From an uncultured Lachnospiraceae bacterium (GTDB taxonomy: Bacteria > Bacillota > Clostridia > Lachnospirales > Lachnospiraceae): a DNA stretch of 64,000 nucleotides. The stretch is from the NCBI GenBank assembly GCA_902786365.1, contig CADACD010000001.1, forward strand, positions 63,893 to 127,892, given 5' to 3'. This document shows, piece by piece, positions 18,482-27,654 of the stretch (its first letter is position 1; each line of letters begins with the position of its first letter). The notes under the pieces are model-generated. The model saw only the letters and a program-made list of their open reading frames with translations. It did no database searches and was not told the DNA's origin. Position numbers and translations under genes: made by a program.

Positions 18482-21289
18482 TTAGTTATTATCTTTTCTC
18501 CAATTTGATTTTTTCACTAAATCAGTGTAACTAAGTTTAATTTCATTTCCATCACCTACAACATAGCCTGAAGTAGGAGGTGGCGTAACACGTACATTAC
18601 TTGATAAAACATCCCTTAAAGCCTTTATATTTGAAAATAAAAACTCTACAAGATCTTCATTCGCTGTCACATTAATATTACCATGTAAAACAACGCTATC
18701 ATGATCCATAACCAAACCTGTAAAATTATGTGCCAGGTATGATGTTTTTTCACTTACTACAATACCTGCATCCAAATCTATTGCTTCCTGAACTCCTCCG
18801 GAAATATCGTTACTTAATACAACTCCAACTTTTAATGTATTTGCATTAGAATAACTTGATGTAAGAAGCCCGGCATCGATTAAAATCTCTACCAATTCCT
18901 TATTCAATTCAATAGCCTGTGCATCACTACAGTCATATATGTCTGCGTTGTCTGTAAAAGTATCCAATTCTGTTGGAGATAATGGCAGACTCAGCTGCAC
19001 TACTATTTTTCCATTCTTTACTGAATTAAGCATTTCTTCTCTATCTATGTAATATTCATATGGTGATGGAATTGTACTAGGTGTAGCAGATTCCTCACTA
19101 ATATTACTGATATTACTCAAATCCGCATCAGCAAGCAAAACTGCATCTTCACTTAAATCTTTTAATGATGTTTCAAGATTATTGATTCTGTTATTTATTA
19201 CATTAACAAAATTTTTAATACTTGCTCTTCCTTCAGGTGTATTTTGCCCAAATACACTCATTCCCAGACCTGCCGCACCATATACCGGTCTTGTTATTGA
19301 TACTGATGCACCACTTCTGTTTACATTCATAACTGTACCTACTGAATATAATTTTACTGAGTTCGGTATGATAAATCCTCTCACATCAAGATTAGATGCT
19401 CCCAACTGTTCAATAACTGCAGCTTTCTTCTCAGCATCGATTAAGTCTGTATTGGTTGCTGCAAATATATTTTGGAAATCTTTTGTCTGCTGCTCAGGAC
19501 TTAACACCTTATTATAAAAGAATACTGATCCTGTTGGAGCAATTATACTGTTTCTTATTGCTTTTGTTATAACATTATCAGGATTAAGGTTTAAATCTGT
19601 TGACATACTGATTGCTGATAATGTAGATTTGCCTGCTAAAGTTTTTATCTCAGATTCAAGCATAGGATTTGATGTAATTTTACTTCCTTTAAGTTCTGAA
19701 TCTCTTAAAAGACTTGAAAGATATACTTGCTGATTTCCCTTGAACGAAACAGATTCACCTGTCATGTATGTATAATTTGTTCCTTTTGGATCAAGGTCAA
19801 TATATGCTCTTCCAAGAAGCACAAGCTTACGCAAATCGACTATATTTGCTACTGTACCATCCGGTGTAAGAATACCTCCAACACTGTTAGTTGTACAAGC
19901 CATATTGACATATGTGCCTTTACCATTAACGATAATTGCACTGCTATCCTTATGTTCATTTTCTATTGAGCTGGTAACATCACTACCATTTCTAGCAACA
20001 TAGTCTGCACCCAGTGTATCATCTTCTATTCCATCGTGGTTACGGTCGCGGAATCCATAACCAAAGTAATTTCCACCGATATATACAGAACTGTTTGTTC
20101 CATTTATCTCCAAGTCATCTCGTATAATACAGTTACCGCCAAGAAAATATAACTTCGCATCAACTGATGTATCATCTGTCTTTATATTATCTGCATAAAA
20201 TTGTAATGATTCAAGAGAATCTGTAGCATCTCTGGCTGTACTACTGTTGTTTCCCAAATACGCCTCTGACTTATCGCTCAATATAAAATCATTCATACAG
20301 TAAAAGACTTTTGAATTAATATCCAACACTGCATTTTTACCAACTGTCAAAGACGGGTTTCTACTGATTGCTGATTCTGCCGAAGCACCTGCATTTTTGT
20401 AGTATGTTACTCCGCTTACTACATCTGTTACAGGTGTTGCATTATAAACTGAACCATCTGCATATACATTACCTTTGATAATAACCTTTGCACTGTCATC
20501 TATTGTTATTGCAGATGTACTTCTATTGGAAGAGAGAGCAGAACTTGGATTAACGTTTGGATGTAACTGGAATCCTTGCGCAAGAAGTGCATATTTCGCA
20601 AGATCATTTACACCATCTGACATCGGTGAATCTGTAAAGTCAAGTGCAATTTCCGGAACACTTATCTCAAAATCGGAAACTATCTTTGATACATACCCTG
20701 TTTTTTCAGATCTGCATTCTACTCGCACATTACTAATTTTTATGATATCTACTGATGCTATATTAGTACTTGACGTACCATCTGCTTTCAGATATTTTAC
20801 TTCAATATCTCCCGATGGTGCATCTACAAAAAATTCATAATTATCAGCTGTCGGCAGATAACTTGTAAAACGAGCTAACAATCTTTCCTGAGGTGTATCT
20901 GTGGCTCCTGCCAACGTATAAACTATACCATCCTCATAAAGATTTACTAATTTATTTCTTAATGTTTCTTTAAATGCTTTATCTGCCATATCCTCTGTTG
21001 CTGACGGATTTGCTGCCTTATTCTTTTTATATGATTCCAAAGCGTATGAATAAGAATCTGTCACTGCATTCATCACATCAGCGCCCATAGATGTATAAAG
21101 TTCATCCATAGCCTTTTCAGCGTTATAGAATGTCATTTTTGACTTCTTGTCATTCAGTTTCATATTGTAGTTTGTTGCTGTAACTCCCAAAATAAGAGTT
21201 CCGAGTATTGACAAAATAAATATGCCTATTAATACGATACCTAATGTGTTACCTTTGTTATCAAGTTTCCTAAATAGTTTTATAAACAT
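18482..21289 (-). CDS. Very large PilX/GspK-like minor pilin, 935 aa
   Basis: Residues 1-45 hold a basic leader, DNKG, then NTLGIVLIGIFILSILGTLI, a pilin-type helix continued by a polar amphipathic part (NYNMKLNDKKSKMTFYNAEKAMDEL), which matches PilX N-terminal domains. Position +5 is Ile, not Glu. GspK, the largest and tip-most pseudopilin of type II secretion, likewise lacks Glu5, so this protein may sit at the fibre tip. The remaining 880 residues are rich in Asn, Ser, Asp and Val with many short beta segments (for example VYADGSVYN, LYFLGGNCIIRDDLEI), suggesting a beta-helix-like exposed domain; that is inference. Usual PilX is 150-200 residues, so this is unusually large. It follows the PilV-like gene by 15 bases with an AGGAGGTG site. 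Confidence 0.8.
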   Translation of the reverse strand: MFIKLFRKLDNKGNTLGIVLIGIFILSILGTLILGVTATNYNMKLNDKKSKMTFYNAEKAMDELYTSMGADVMNAVTDSYSYALESYKKNKAANPSATEDMADKAFKETLRNKLVNLYEDGIVYTLAGATDTPQERLLARFTSYLPTADNYEFFVDAPSGDIEVKYLKADGTSSTNIASVDIIKISNVRVECRSEKTGYVSKIVSDFEISVPEIALDFTDSPMSDGVNDLAKYALLAQGFQLHPNVNPSSALSSNRSTSAITIDDSAKVIIKGNVYADGSVYNATPVTDVVSGVTYYKNAGASAESAISRNPSLTVGKNAVLDINSKVFYCMNDFILSDKSEAYLGNNSSTARDATDSLESLQFYADNIKTDDTSVDAKLYFLGGNCIIRDDLEINGTNSSVYIGGNYFGYGFRDRNHDGIEDDTLGADYVARNGSDVTSSIENEHKDSSAIIVNGKGTYVNMACTTNSVGGILTPDGTVANIVDLRKLVLLGRAYIDLDPKGTNYTYMTGESVSFKGNQQVYLSSLLRDSELKGSKITSNPMLESEIKTLAGKSTLSAISMSTDLNLNPDNVITKAIRNSIIAPTGSVFFYNKVLSPEQQTKDFQNIFAATNTDLIDAEKKAAVIEQLGASNLDVRGFIIPNSVKLYSVGTVMNVNRSGASVSITRPVYGAAGLGMSVFGQNTPEGRASIKNFVNVINNRINNLETSLKDLSEDAVLLADADLSNISNISEESATPSTIPSPYEYYIDREEMLNSVKNGKIVVQLSLPLSPTELDTFTDNADIYDCSDAQAIELNKELVEILIDAGLLTSSYSNANTLKVGVVLSNDISGGVQEAIDLDAGIVVSEKTSYLAHNFTGLVMDHDSVVLHGNINVTANEDLVEFLFSNIKALRDVLSSNVRVTPPPTSGYVVGDGNEIKLSYTDLVKKSNWRKDNN

Positions 21290-21304
21290 CTATCCTGTCA
21301 CCTC

Positions 21305-22456
21305 CTATTCACTTACAGTCTTACTAGACTCGAACTTTGAAATATATTTACCATTATGATAAACTGTCACTGTTATATTATAGATTGTATCTGATTTAAG
21401 CTGCTTTACCGTATCATTGACAGTATCCTGTTTATCAGATCTGTTTTCGATAGAATTAATTATTGCTGTTGTTTTCCAAATATTTGAATATACTACTGTT
21501 CTATCAAATATAGCACCATCTTCCTTACCTCCCGAACCTATCGAATATAATTCTGACAGTGTTTTATTCGTTTCCACACTTCCGTTATGCTCAATAATAT
21601 TTACAAAAGCACCACTATAATTCACGGCATATGCAGTATCAGTAGCTTTTTGGTTAACAATATAGATATTAACTTTATCTTTATCTGTCGATATTGGTTC
21701 AAAACCAGGAGTTGATGCATAATATGCATTAAAATCATCATAGTCTGCAGCCTGTATTTTATTGTCAACGACAATCTTGTCAGTTGTATGAAGCGGTTGA
21801 TATAACATATATACTGACGGAACACCTTTTTCGTATTTCCACTTTGCAGATGCACCACTCACCCATACATTTGCTGAACTCAGGGTTTCTATAGTAGCTT
21901 CTGCATAAAAAGCTTTTTCTGTACTATCATAAGTCAGTACAACTTCTATACTTCTGTGATGTGATGTAGGTTTATCATATTTAGTGAGATTATCTACAAG
22001 TACCAAACATTGTTCTCTATCGATTCCATCTATGCTCGGAATTGCATCGTCACTGTTTACTTCAGTCTTCATTGGTGTCAGTTCAATATCAACTGAATAA
22101 TTCTTATAATTTGCTGAAGAAGTTACAGTATCCATTGCTACGCCTGTTGCCTTATATGATTTTGAATTTTTAGAATATCCACTTGATAAATCCGAGTCAA
22201 CTATCGCTCCAATTGACTCAGTCATTCCATATGTATCCTTCATATAATCAATTGATGACGCTTTGAACTGCTCAATAATATACTGTGCCAATTCATTAGA
22301 TTCTTCTTGTCTTTTAGATTCTACATTCGTTTTGGCAGCATTCACAAAACTACTCAAGAAAGGAGCCGCTACCAATGCTAATATAACAACAGTTACTATC
22401 AGCTCTAACAATGTAAAACCTCTATTATTCTCTTTAAATTCTCTGTCAAAAAACAT
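21305..22456 (-). CDS. Minor type IV pilin, PilV/GspI-like
   Basis: A 383-residue prepilin with leader ENNRG and mature start FTLLELIVTVVILALVAAPF (Glu +5 present). The helix continues as ESKRQEESNELAQYIIEQFKA, the pattern of type II secretion minor pseudopilin GspI/PilV. The large head (about 90-383) is polar and probably beta-rich; PilV is usually 150-200 residues, so this one is extended. First gene of the minor-pilin run, separated from the pilO-like gene by 139 bases that contain a strong hairpin. Good GAAGGGAGA ribosome binding site. Confidence 0.83.
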   Translation of the reverse strand: MFFDREFKENNRGFTLLELIVTVVILALVAAPFLSSFVNAAKTNVESKRQEESNELAQYIIEQFKASSIDYMKDTYGMTESIGAIVDSDLSSGYSKNSKSYKATGVAMDTVTSSANYKNYSVDIELTPMKTEVNSDDAIPSIDGIDREQCLVLVDNLTKYDKPTSHHRSIEVVLTYDSTEKAFYAEATIETLSSANVWVSGASAKWKYEKGVPSVYMLYQPLHTTDKIVVDNKIQAADYDDFNAYYASTPGFEPISTDKDKVNIYIVNQKATDTAYAVNYSGAFVNIIEHNGSVETNKTLSELYSIGSGGKEDGAIFDRTVVYSNIWKTTAIINSIENRSDKQDTVNDTVKQLKSDTIYNITVTVYHNGKYISKFESSKTVSE

Positions 22457-22546
22457 TCATATTGTCTCCCTTCTAAAGATTTTATTAAAGGTTCACGTAT
22501 ATATAATGCTTCCAATTATATATTTCATACTTCTTTTATATCCTAC

Positions 22547-22581
22547 TTCTGCCGGCATATCAATACCGGCAGAATTTTTTT
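22547..22581. terminator. Perfect 9-bp hairpin with a T-run on the plus strand
   Basis: Arms TTCTGCCGG and CCGGCAGAA enclose ten bases, followed on the plus strand by seven T. As a terminator it would therefore stop plus-strand (antisense) transcription, although the surrounding operon is on the minus strand. On the minus strand the hairpin follows an A-run and has no T-run after it, so there it more likely stabilises or separates mRNA segments between the pilO-like gene and the minor pilins. This 139-base gap otherwise shows nothing but A+T-rich sequence. Confidence 0.6.
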
Positions 22582-22595
22582 AAATATTTAATTTT

Positions 22596-23300
22596 TTATT
22601 GTGCAATAATTTCGTCGCCCCAGAAGATATTAGGAGTTGATGTTGGATATTCATATTCTGGAACTTCTGTCATCTCCCTATCATCACCTATAATAGCATA
22701 CTCATTGATAGAAAGATCTACATCTACCGTCTGTGCTGCTTTATCTGGTAACAAAGTAACACTGCTAATAACCTTGCGCTTTCCATCTTCTCTATATGGT
22801 GCTTTTCCATCAATAAAATACTCTAATATTTCTTTTGTTGTATCATAATCTGCCCTTGCAGACATATTATATGATTCCATTTTACCTATATAGCTTGGAT
22901 CCGCACCACCTGTTCCACCATTAGGATTAGAACTAGGTATTCCACCAAAACTATATACTTCTGTGAATGGTGTAAGTGCTAATCTTGTAATTTCCACATC
23001 AAATTCCTGTGTCATTTCATAAGCATCCATTATCTCACTCTGATATGTAATATCACCATCAAAACCCTTAATCAACTCTTCGTAATCTTCCTCTGCCTCT
23101 GCCTTATTCTTTAACATATTCTCTCTGTCTGCTTCCAAACGTTTCAACTGCTTCTGTCTCGTCTTTAAAGTGCTAATTTCTGCATCTATCTCATCAATCT
23201 TTTGATTTGTTTTCTTATATACAAACATATAAGATACTGCTACGAGTACAATTCCAAGTAAGACTAACATATATCCAAGATTTTTAGAATTTCCATTCAT
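22596..23300 (-). CDS. PilO-like pilus alignment protein
   Basis: A 234-residue bitopic protein: short cytoplasmic start, one membrane helix (about residues 9-28), a charged coiled coil (about 32-78, KTNQKIDEIDAEISTLKTRQ and onward) and a periplasm-side-type domain with an alpha/beta pattern. This architecture is that of PilO (GspM-like), which pairs with PilN and connects PilM to the rest of the pilus machine. It starts 2 bases after the pilM-pilN fusion stops, with a GAGGAGG site inside the upstream gene, so the two are translationally coupled. No PilP or secretin PilQ is present, as expected without an outer membrane. Identification rests on layout more than on sequence. Confidence 0.7.
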   Translation of the reverse strand: MNGNSKNLGYMLVLLGIVLVAVSYMFVYKKTNQKIDEIDAEISTLKTRQKQLKRLEADRENMLKNKAEAEEDYEELIKGFDGDITYQSEIMDAYEMTQEFDVEITRLALTPFTEVYSFGGIPSSNPNGGTGGADPSYIGKMESYNMSARADYDTTKEILEYFIDGKAPYREDGKRKVISSVTLLPDKAAQTVDVDLSINEYAIIGDDREMTEVPEYEYPTSTPNIFWGDEIIAQ

Positions 23301-23302
23301 GA

Positions 23303-24928
23303 TTATTCAGCCTCCTCTCCATTGCTATTCTCTGTTTCTACTTCCTCATCAGGCAAATCCACTAAATTCTCATCTGCAATAATTCTGAATGATAAATCAA
23401 ATGATACTTGATTTTCAGATGGATCTTCAGCATACACTTTTGTATAACCAGATGTTACAATATCAGTAATATGTGGCTCACTTTCAAGATCATTCATAAA
23501 TCCACTGACCTGATATTCATATAATGCAACACCTGTTATCGAAACCTGACCATCAGAAACTGCCAATTCATCAAAGCGCCAGTCACTAGGCATATATTCT
23601 TCAAGGAAGTCAATGAATCCGACTATCCATTCTGAATCATTCACCGTTGTCAAATAATATTCCTTCAAGTCATTCAGCTTATCTACTGAATTATAATATT
23701 CCATATATTCTCTCTCAATCGGTTCCAATCTTTTTATATCTTTTTGTATATCTTTTTTCTCACTTTTCTTAGAATTGTATTGAATCGTTGGAACCAATGC
23801 CAAACCAACAGCTGCCACAACACAAATAGCACATGCTGCTATAAAAGGAACAAGACTTACTTCTCCATCTTTATCTGATGTTTTTCCTGTTGGATTCACT
23901 TTTGGCTGCAAATGAATTGGATCGAGTGATGCACCTACATTTGCCATATACTGTTTCAAAAGTGATGTAGAAATTTTAATTCTATTATACGATTCTACAT
24001 TTTTAAGTAATGTAAGACGTTCTGTAGGAAGTCCTGTTTCATTTGCAAACAATACATCCATGCCAAGAACATCAGCACCTTCACCGATGATAACAATCTT
24101 TTGTAACGGTGCACTCTGATTTCTTCCTGAATAATACTCAATTACTCGGTTTACATTACTCACAAGATATTTTAATGAATTTGTTGTCTCATCTCTGTCA
24201 AGTGAATCTTTCACAATCTGTGCTGATGCTAACAACTCCAATGCCGCTTTCGCTTTAAGATTACGACTCTCCATAACCTTGTTCAAAAGTAATGATTCGC
24301 CATACGGAATTGTTCTTTGTAACTGCAATATATTGTTTGTCATTACTGAAACAATAGTAGTATCAATACCCAACTGCACTACTAATGTCGGTTTTGCATC
24401 AATCTGTATTTTGATAAGCTGTAATGTAGAGTTACCGGCATAATCAACTGCCTTTACTTTCATTCCGAGCACTCCGGCTAAATCAAAATAGCTTTGAACC
24501 ATCATTTCAGGCACAGCAAATACAAGAACTCTTGTCTTCTGTTCCTCTTTTGATTTCTTTTCTTCAAGAACTGTGTATGAAAGCACATAATCATCAATAT
24601 TGACCGGGAAATATTCTGATGCATTCATATTGACCATTTCCTGAATCTTATCACGTTTTGTTAAAGGAAGGATTACTTCCTTTGTTGCTACTCTCGAAGA
24701 ATTAAGTACAAATGTTACTTCATTTGAATTTATCTGATCTTCTGTCATAGCTGCTCTGATAGTTTCTGCAACCCGACCAATATCTTTGATAAATCCATCT
24801 TCTACTGTGTCAGGTGGTGTCTGCACTGAAATTGCGTGATGAACCACTACCGTATTTTTACTACGCTGCATCTCGCAGATTTTAATGAATTCATTACCAA
24901 CTTCAATAGTTAGTGTTCTAGATGCCAT
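23303..24928 (-). CDS. PilM-PilN fusion, type IV pilus assembly
   Basis: A 541-residue protein joining two functions normally encoded separately. Residues 1-about 335 are PilM, an actin-like ATPase: phosphate-1 region LTIEVGNEFIKICEM, the PilM-type stretch NEVTFVLNSSRVATKEVILP, and a later VQLGIDTTIVSVM and IIGEGADVLGMD (second phosphate/adenosine motifs). About 335-350 is a hydrophilic linker. One membrane helix follows (about 355-378), then a coiled coil and a small ferredoxin-fold domain ending FDLSFRI, as in PilN. In PilM-PilN systems the PilN cytoplasmic tail docks into PilM; here the tether is covalent. It starts with a GGAGG-type site 31 bases after pilD. Confidence 0.88.
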   Translation of the reverse strand: MASRTLTIEVGNEFIKICEMQRSKNTVVVHHAISVQTPPDTVEDGFIKDIGRVAETIRAAMTEDQINSNEVTFVLNSSRVATKEVILPLTKRDKIQEMVNMNASEYFPVNIDDYVLSYTVLEEKKSKEEQKTRVLVFAVPEMMVQSYFDLAGVLGMKVKAVDYAGNSTLQLIKIQIDAKPTLVVQLGIDTTIVSVMTNNILQLQRTIPYGESLLLNKVMESRNLKAKAALELLASAQIVKDSLDRDETTNSLKYLVSNVNRVIEYYSGRNQSAPLQKIVIIGEGADVLGMDVLFANETGLPTERLTLLKNVESYNRIKISTSLLKQYMANVGASLDPIHLQPKVNPTGKTSDKDGEVSLVPFIAACAICVVAAVGLALVPTIQYNSKKSEKKDIQKDIKRLEPIEREYMEYYNSVDKLNDLKEYYLTTVNDSEWIVGFIDFLEEYMPSDWRFDELAVSDGQVSITGVALYEYQVSGFMNDLESEPHITDIVTSGYTKVYAEDPSENQVSFDLSFRIIADENLVDLPDEEVETENSNGEEAE

Positions 24929-24959
24929 TCTTTTAGCCTCCCTCGATAAAGTTTTTTTC

Positions 24960-25733
24960 TTAACGTTTCACAAACGTGTTTAAATACCACTGAATTATTT
25001 CATTTCCGCATACCATTGATATATAGATTCCTAATGATAAATACGGGCCGAATGCCAACATATGATCCTTTCCTTTTATTCTCATAAGAACAGAATGTAT
25101 GATAGAACCAAATATGCATCCTAATACTAAAGCAAGAATGATGTTCTGCCATCCAACAAGTAGTCCGGCAACTGCCATCAGTTTGACATCACCGCCCCCC
25201 ATAGCTCTTCCTTTAGTTGCACATACCAGTATGTACAAAAAACTACTTACTGCCACAAAACCGATAACATACACATACCAATTTTTATAATCAGTAAGTA
25301 ATCTTATAATGCCTAAAACGCCGATGAAAGCATTAAAGACTATCGGAATTTCATATGTCTTCCAATCAATAACACTAAGTGTCAAAAGTGCAGAGGTGCA
25401 CAGACAATACAATATTGTTTCAACCGAAACACCATTAATAATTACAATTATCGCATACCCGACACCATTAGTAAATTCTACCAATGGATATTGTAATGAT
25501 AACTTCGTCTTGCAATGTCTGCACTTACCTCTGAGAATAATAAAACTAAGTACAGGTATCAAGTCATACCATTTAATCTGTTCACCACAGCTCATGCAAT
25601 GGGAACGAGTGACAACAACACTTTCCTTTCTAGGAATTCTGAATATACAGACATTTAAAAAACTTCCTATAAAAATACCAAATACAATCATTACGATTTC
25701 ATAAAAAATCTCCAACTGTGTATTCATCGTCAT
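24960..25733 (-). CDS. pilD: Prepilin leader peptidase / N-methyltransferase (A24)
   Basis: A polytopic membrane aspartic peptidase that cleaves prepilins after the conserved Gly and usually methylates the new N-terminus. Two CxxC pairs (CMSCGE and CRHCK) form the cytoplasmic zinc loop after IGSFLNVCIFRIPRKES. The two catalytic Asp are in IDWKTYEIP and GGGDVKLMA. About seven further hydrophobic segments follow. An upstream in-frame TTG (25790) has no ribosome binding site; I place the start at ATG 25733, five bases after GGTGG, though ATG 25727 or 25745 are possible. It lies 99 bases after the major pilin; a small hairpin in the gap could lower its expression relative to pilin. Confidence 0.93.
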   Translation of the reverse strand: MTMNTQLEIFYEIVMIVFGIFIGSFLNVCIFRIPRKESVVVTRSHCMSCGEQIKWYDLIPVLSFIILRGKCRHCKTKLSLQYPLVEFTNGVGYAIIVIINGVSVETILYCLCTSALLTLSVIDWKTYEIPIVFNAFIGVLGIIRLLTDYKNWYVYVIGFVAVSSFLYILVCATKGRAMGGGDVKLMAVAGLLVGWQNIILALVLGCIFGSIIHSVLMRIKGKDHMLAFGPYLSLGIYISMVCGNEIIQWYLNTFVKR

Positions 25734-25798
25734 TGTCACCACCATTACCCTGTCTTTGCTAATTTTATTACATTTCACTATTATTATCAATCATTACT

Positions 25799-25814
25799 AT
25801 ACTTGTAAAAGTAT
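25799..25814 (-). promoter_or_regulatory. Small hairpin between pilin and peptidase genes
   Basis: ATACTT and AAGTAT arms around four bases, 19 bases past the pilin stop. No long T-run follows, so it may be an mRNA-stabilising or attenuating stem that keeps pilin mRNA more abundant than downstream messages. Weak evidence. Confidence 0.35.
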
Positions 25815-25832
25815 CTTAATCGGTCTGTCAGC

Positions 25833-26285
25833 TTATGAGAACTGTGCCTTTACTGTAAATCCTGTTGATTCAGAGCCTTCAACTTCAACCCAAATACCTG
25901 TTTTAGAATTGTCTACTTTACTCTTTGTAGCTGTATCAGGATCAAGTACATTTTGTAATTTTGTAGCAAAATCAGCTGTACCATCAGTCGAAGGTGTAAC
26001 AGTAATTGCTGTTCCAGAACCTTTAATGTAGTAGTATCCTTTTTTTGAAGTACTTGTAGCACCATTAACTACCTGCACATCATCAATTGCAGCTTCTGAG
26101 ATAACATTCTTTACCTGTTTCTTAATCTCATCAAGATTCTTCTTATCTGTTTCTTGTTTTGATCTACCAAGATACTTTGTTAAGTTTGGTGCAATAATAG
26201 CAACCAATACAGCCATAATAGCAATAACGATAATAAGCTCGATTAACGAGAAACCTTTGTTGTTCATTTTTTTCATAATTTTCAT
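25833..26285 (-). CDS. Major type IV pilin
   Basis: A 150-residue prepilin: leader of about 10 residues (MKIMKKMNNKG), cleavage before FSLIELIIVIAIMAVLVAII (Glu +5), then a helix with basic residues and a short Ser/Thr/Lys-rich head (about 60-150) ending in a beta strand (FTVKAQFS). Small size, position between pilC and pilD, an AAAGGAG site and its own upstream region point to the main fibre subunit. There is no Cys pair in the head, so it lacks the disulfide loop of Gram-negative class IVa pilins. The Thr/Ser content (TSTSKKG, TVTPSTDGT) leaves room for O-glycosylation, but no modification is shown by sequence. Confidence 0.9.
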   Translation of the reverse strand: MKIMKKMNNKGFSLIELIIVIAIMAVLVAIIAPNLTKYLGRSKQETDKKNLDEIKKQVKNVISEAAIDDVQVVNGATSTSKKGYYYIKGSGTAITVTPSTDGTADFATKLQNVLDPDTATKSKVDNSKTGIWVEVEGSESTGFTVKAQFS

Positions 26286-26329
26286 TCTCCTTTTCTTTGT
26301 TCCACTTTGTTTTGTTTGTTTTATATAAA

Positions 26330-26355
26330 TTGTCCAGCCGGTATGTGAAGGACAA
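26330..26355. promoter_or_regulatory. Dyad upstream of the pilin gene
   Basis: TTGTCC and GGACAA, 14 bases apart, lie 45-70 bases upstream of the pilin start. They overlap a possible promoter on the minus strand (TTCACA, 18 bases, TATAAA). This could be an operator for pilin expression or chance. The purpose is unknown. Confidence 0.3.
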
Positions 26356-26379
26356 TGTATATCAAGTTAACTAAATTAT

Positions 26380-27600
26380 TTATTCCTGACCTGCCAAATC
26401 GTACATTCCAAACATTGGAATCAGGATAGCCATAATAATTGTTCCACAGATACCTGCCAATACTACAATAATTAACGGTTGAACAATTTCTGAAATAGAT
26501 TCTGTAGCAACCTCTACTTCTTCTTCATAGTATGTAGCCGCTGTAACCAACATATCTTCCATACTACCTGTCTCTTCACCGATACCTATCATATGAATAA
26601 TCATGTTAGGGAATACAGCACTATTTCTGAGTGGCTCTGAAAGTGGCCTACCTTGTGCCACCTTATCCCTTGCATCATTAAGCGCATCTCTAAATATTAC
26701 ATTCTTCATAGTTCTTGCCGTTATCTCCAATGCTTCAATCATTGAAATACCTGATGCTGTCAGTGTTGACAACGTTCTTGCAAAGTTTGCCGAGGCTGTC
26801 TTTACGGTAAGTGTACCGAATATAGGTGCTTTAATCGCTATATTAGCAAATAAATATGTACCCATCTCTGTCGCTTTAAACACCTTAATACCAATAATCA
26901 ATGCTGCAATCACTACAATTAGTATATACCATCTATTAACAATAAAATCACTACATGCAACAAGTGCCCTTGTGATTGCCGGTAATTCCTGTCCCATATC
27001 CTTATACATATCCGAGAATGTAGGAATAACAAGAATCATCATTGCAATAACAACACCTATGATAACAACCAATAGAGCAATCGGGTAAATCATTGCTTTT
27101 TTAACCAAACTTTGTATTCTCGTCTGCTTCTCCATCTGTTCACCGACTCGCGAAAAAGCCGTTTCCAAATTACCGGTTGCCTCACCTGCCGCTACCATAC
27201 TGAGCATAATCTTCGGAAAAACATTTCCTTGCTTCGCCATACTGTTTGCCAGTGTATCACCTTTTTGCACTGATAACTTCGTATCTGCAATCGCAGCTTT
27301 CAAAGTCTCACTCTCTGTCTGGTCTGATAACATATCAAGTGCATCTACAATTGTAACACCCGCTGATGTAATACTGACAAACTGTCGGCAGAATACACTC
27401 AAATCTCTTGACTTGACCTTCTTACCTCCACCTATCGAGAAATTGATTTCTTTGTCAAAAGCGCTTGCCTCTGACACATCAATAGGGGTACTACCTTCGT
27501 TCTTGAGCTGTCGAATGGCATCCTGCTTATCTTCAGCCTCTATCGTTCCTTTTATTTCTTTACCGTCACTACTATATGCGGAATATTTAAAACTTGGCAT
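26380..27600 (-). CDS. pilC: Type IV pilus platform protein PilC (T2SS F family)
   Basis: A 406-residue polytopic inner-membrane platform with two tandem T2SSF domains (about 60-185 and 265-390), each with a helical bundle, and three to four membrane helices. PilC couples the PilB and PilT motors to pilin insertion and removal. The mature start is ATG 27600 (MPSFKYSAYSSDGKEIKG), preceded by GAGGAG with ideal spacing; the earlier ATG at 27630 contains that site within its own codons and is rejected. It lies 182 bases downstream of pilT behind its own extended -10 promoter, so the distal pilus genes may be expressed separately from pilB-pilT. Confidence 0.94.
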   Translation of the reverse strand: MPSFKYSAYSSDGKEIKGTIEAEDKQDAIRQLKNEGSTPIDVSEASAFDKEINFSIGGGKKVKSRDLSVFCRQFVSITSAGVTIVDALDMLSDQTESETLKAAIADTKLSVQKGDTLANSMAKQGNVFPKIMLSMVAAGEATGNLETAFSRVGEQMEKQTRIQSLVKKAMIYPIALLVVIIGVVIAMMILVIPTFSDMYKDMGQELPAITRALVACSDFIVNRWYILIVVIAALIIGIKVFKATEMGTYLFANIAIKAPIFGTLTVKTASANFARTLSTLTASGISMIEALEITARTMKNVIFRDALNDARDKVAQGRPLSEPLRNSAVFPNMIIHMIGIGEETGSMEDMLVTAATYYEEEVEVATESISEIVQPLIIVVLAGICGTIIMAILIPMFGMYDLAGQE

Positions 27601-27654
27601 CTTCGCACTCCTCTCTTCGAGTATTTTCATACATCGTACTTACTTGCTTTATTG

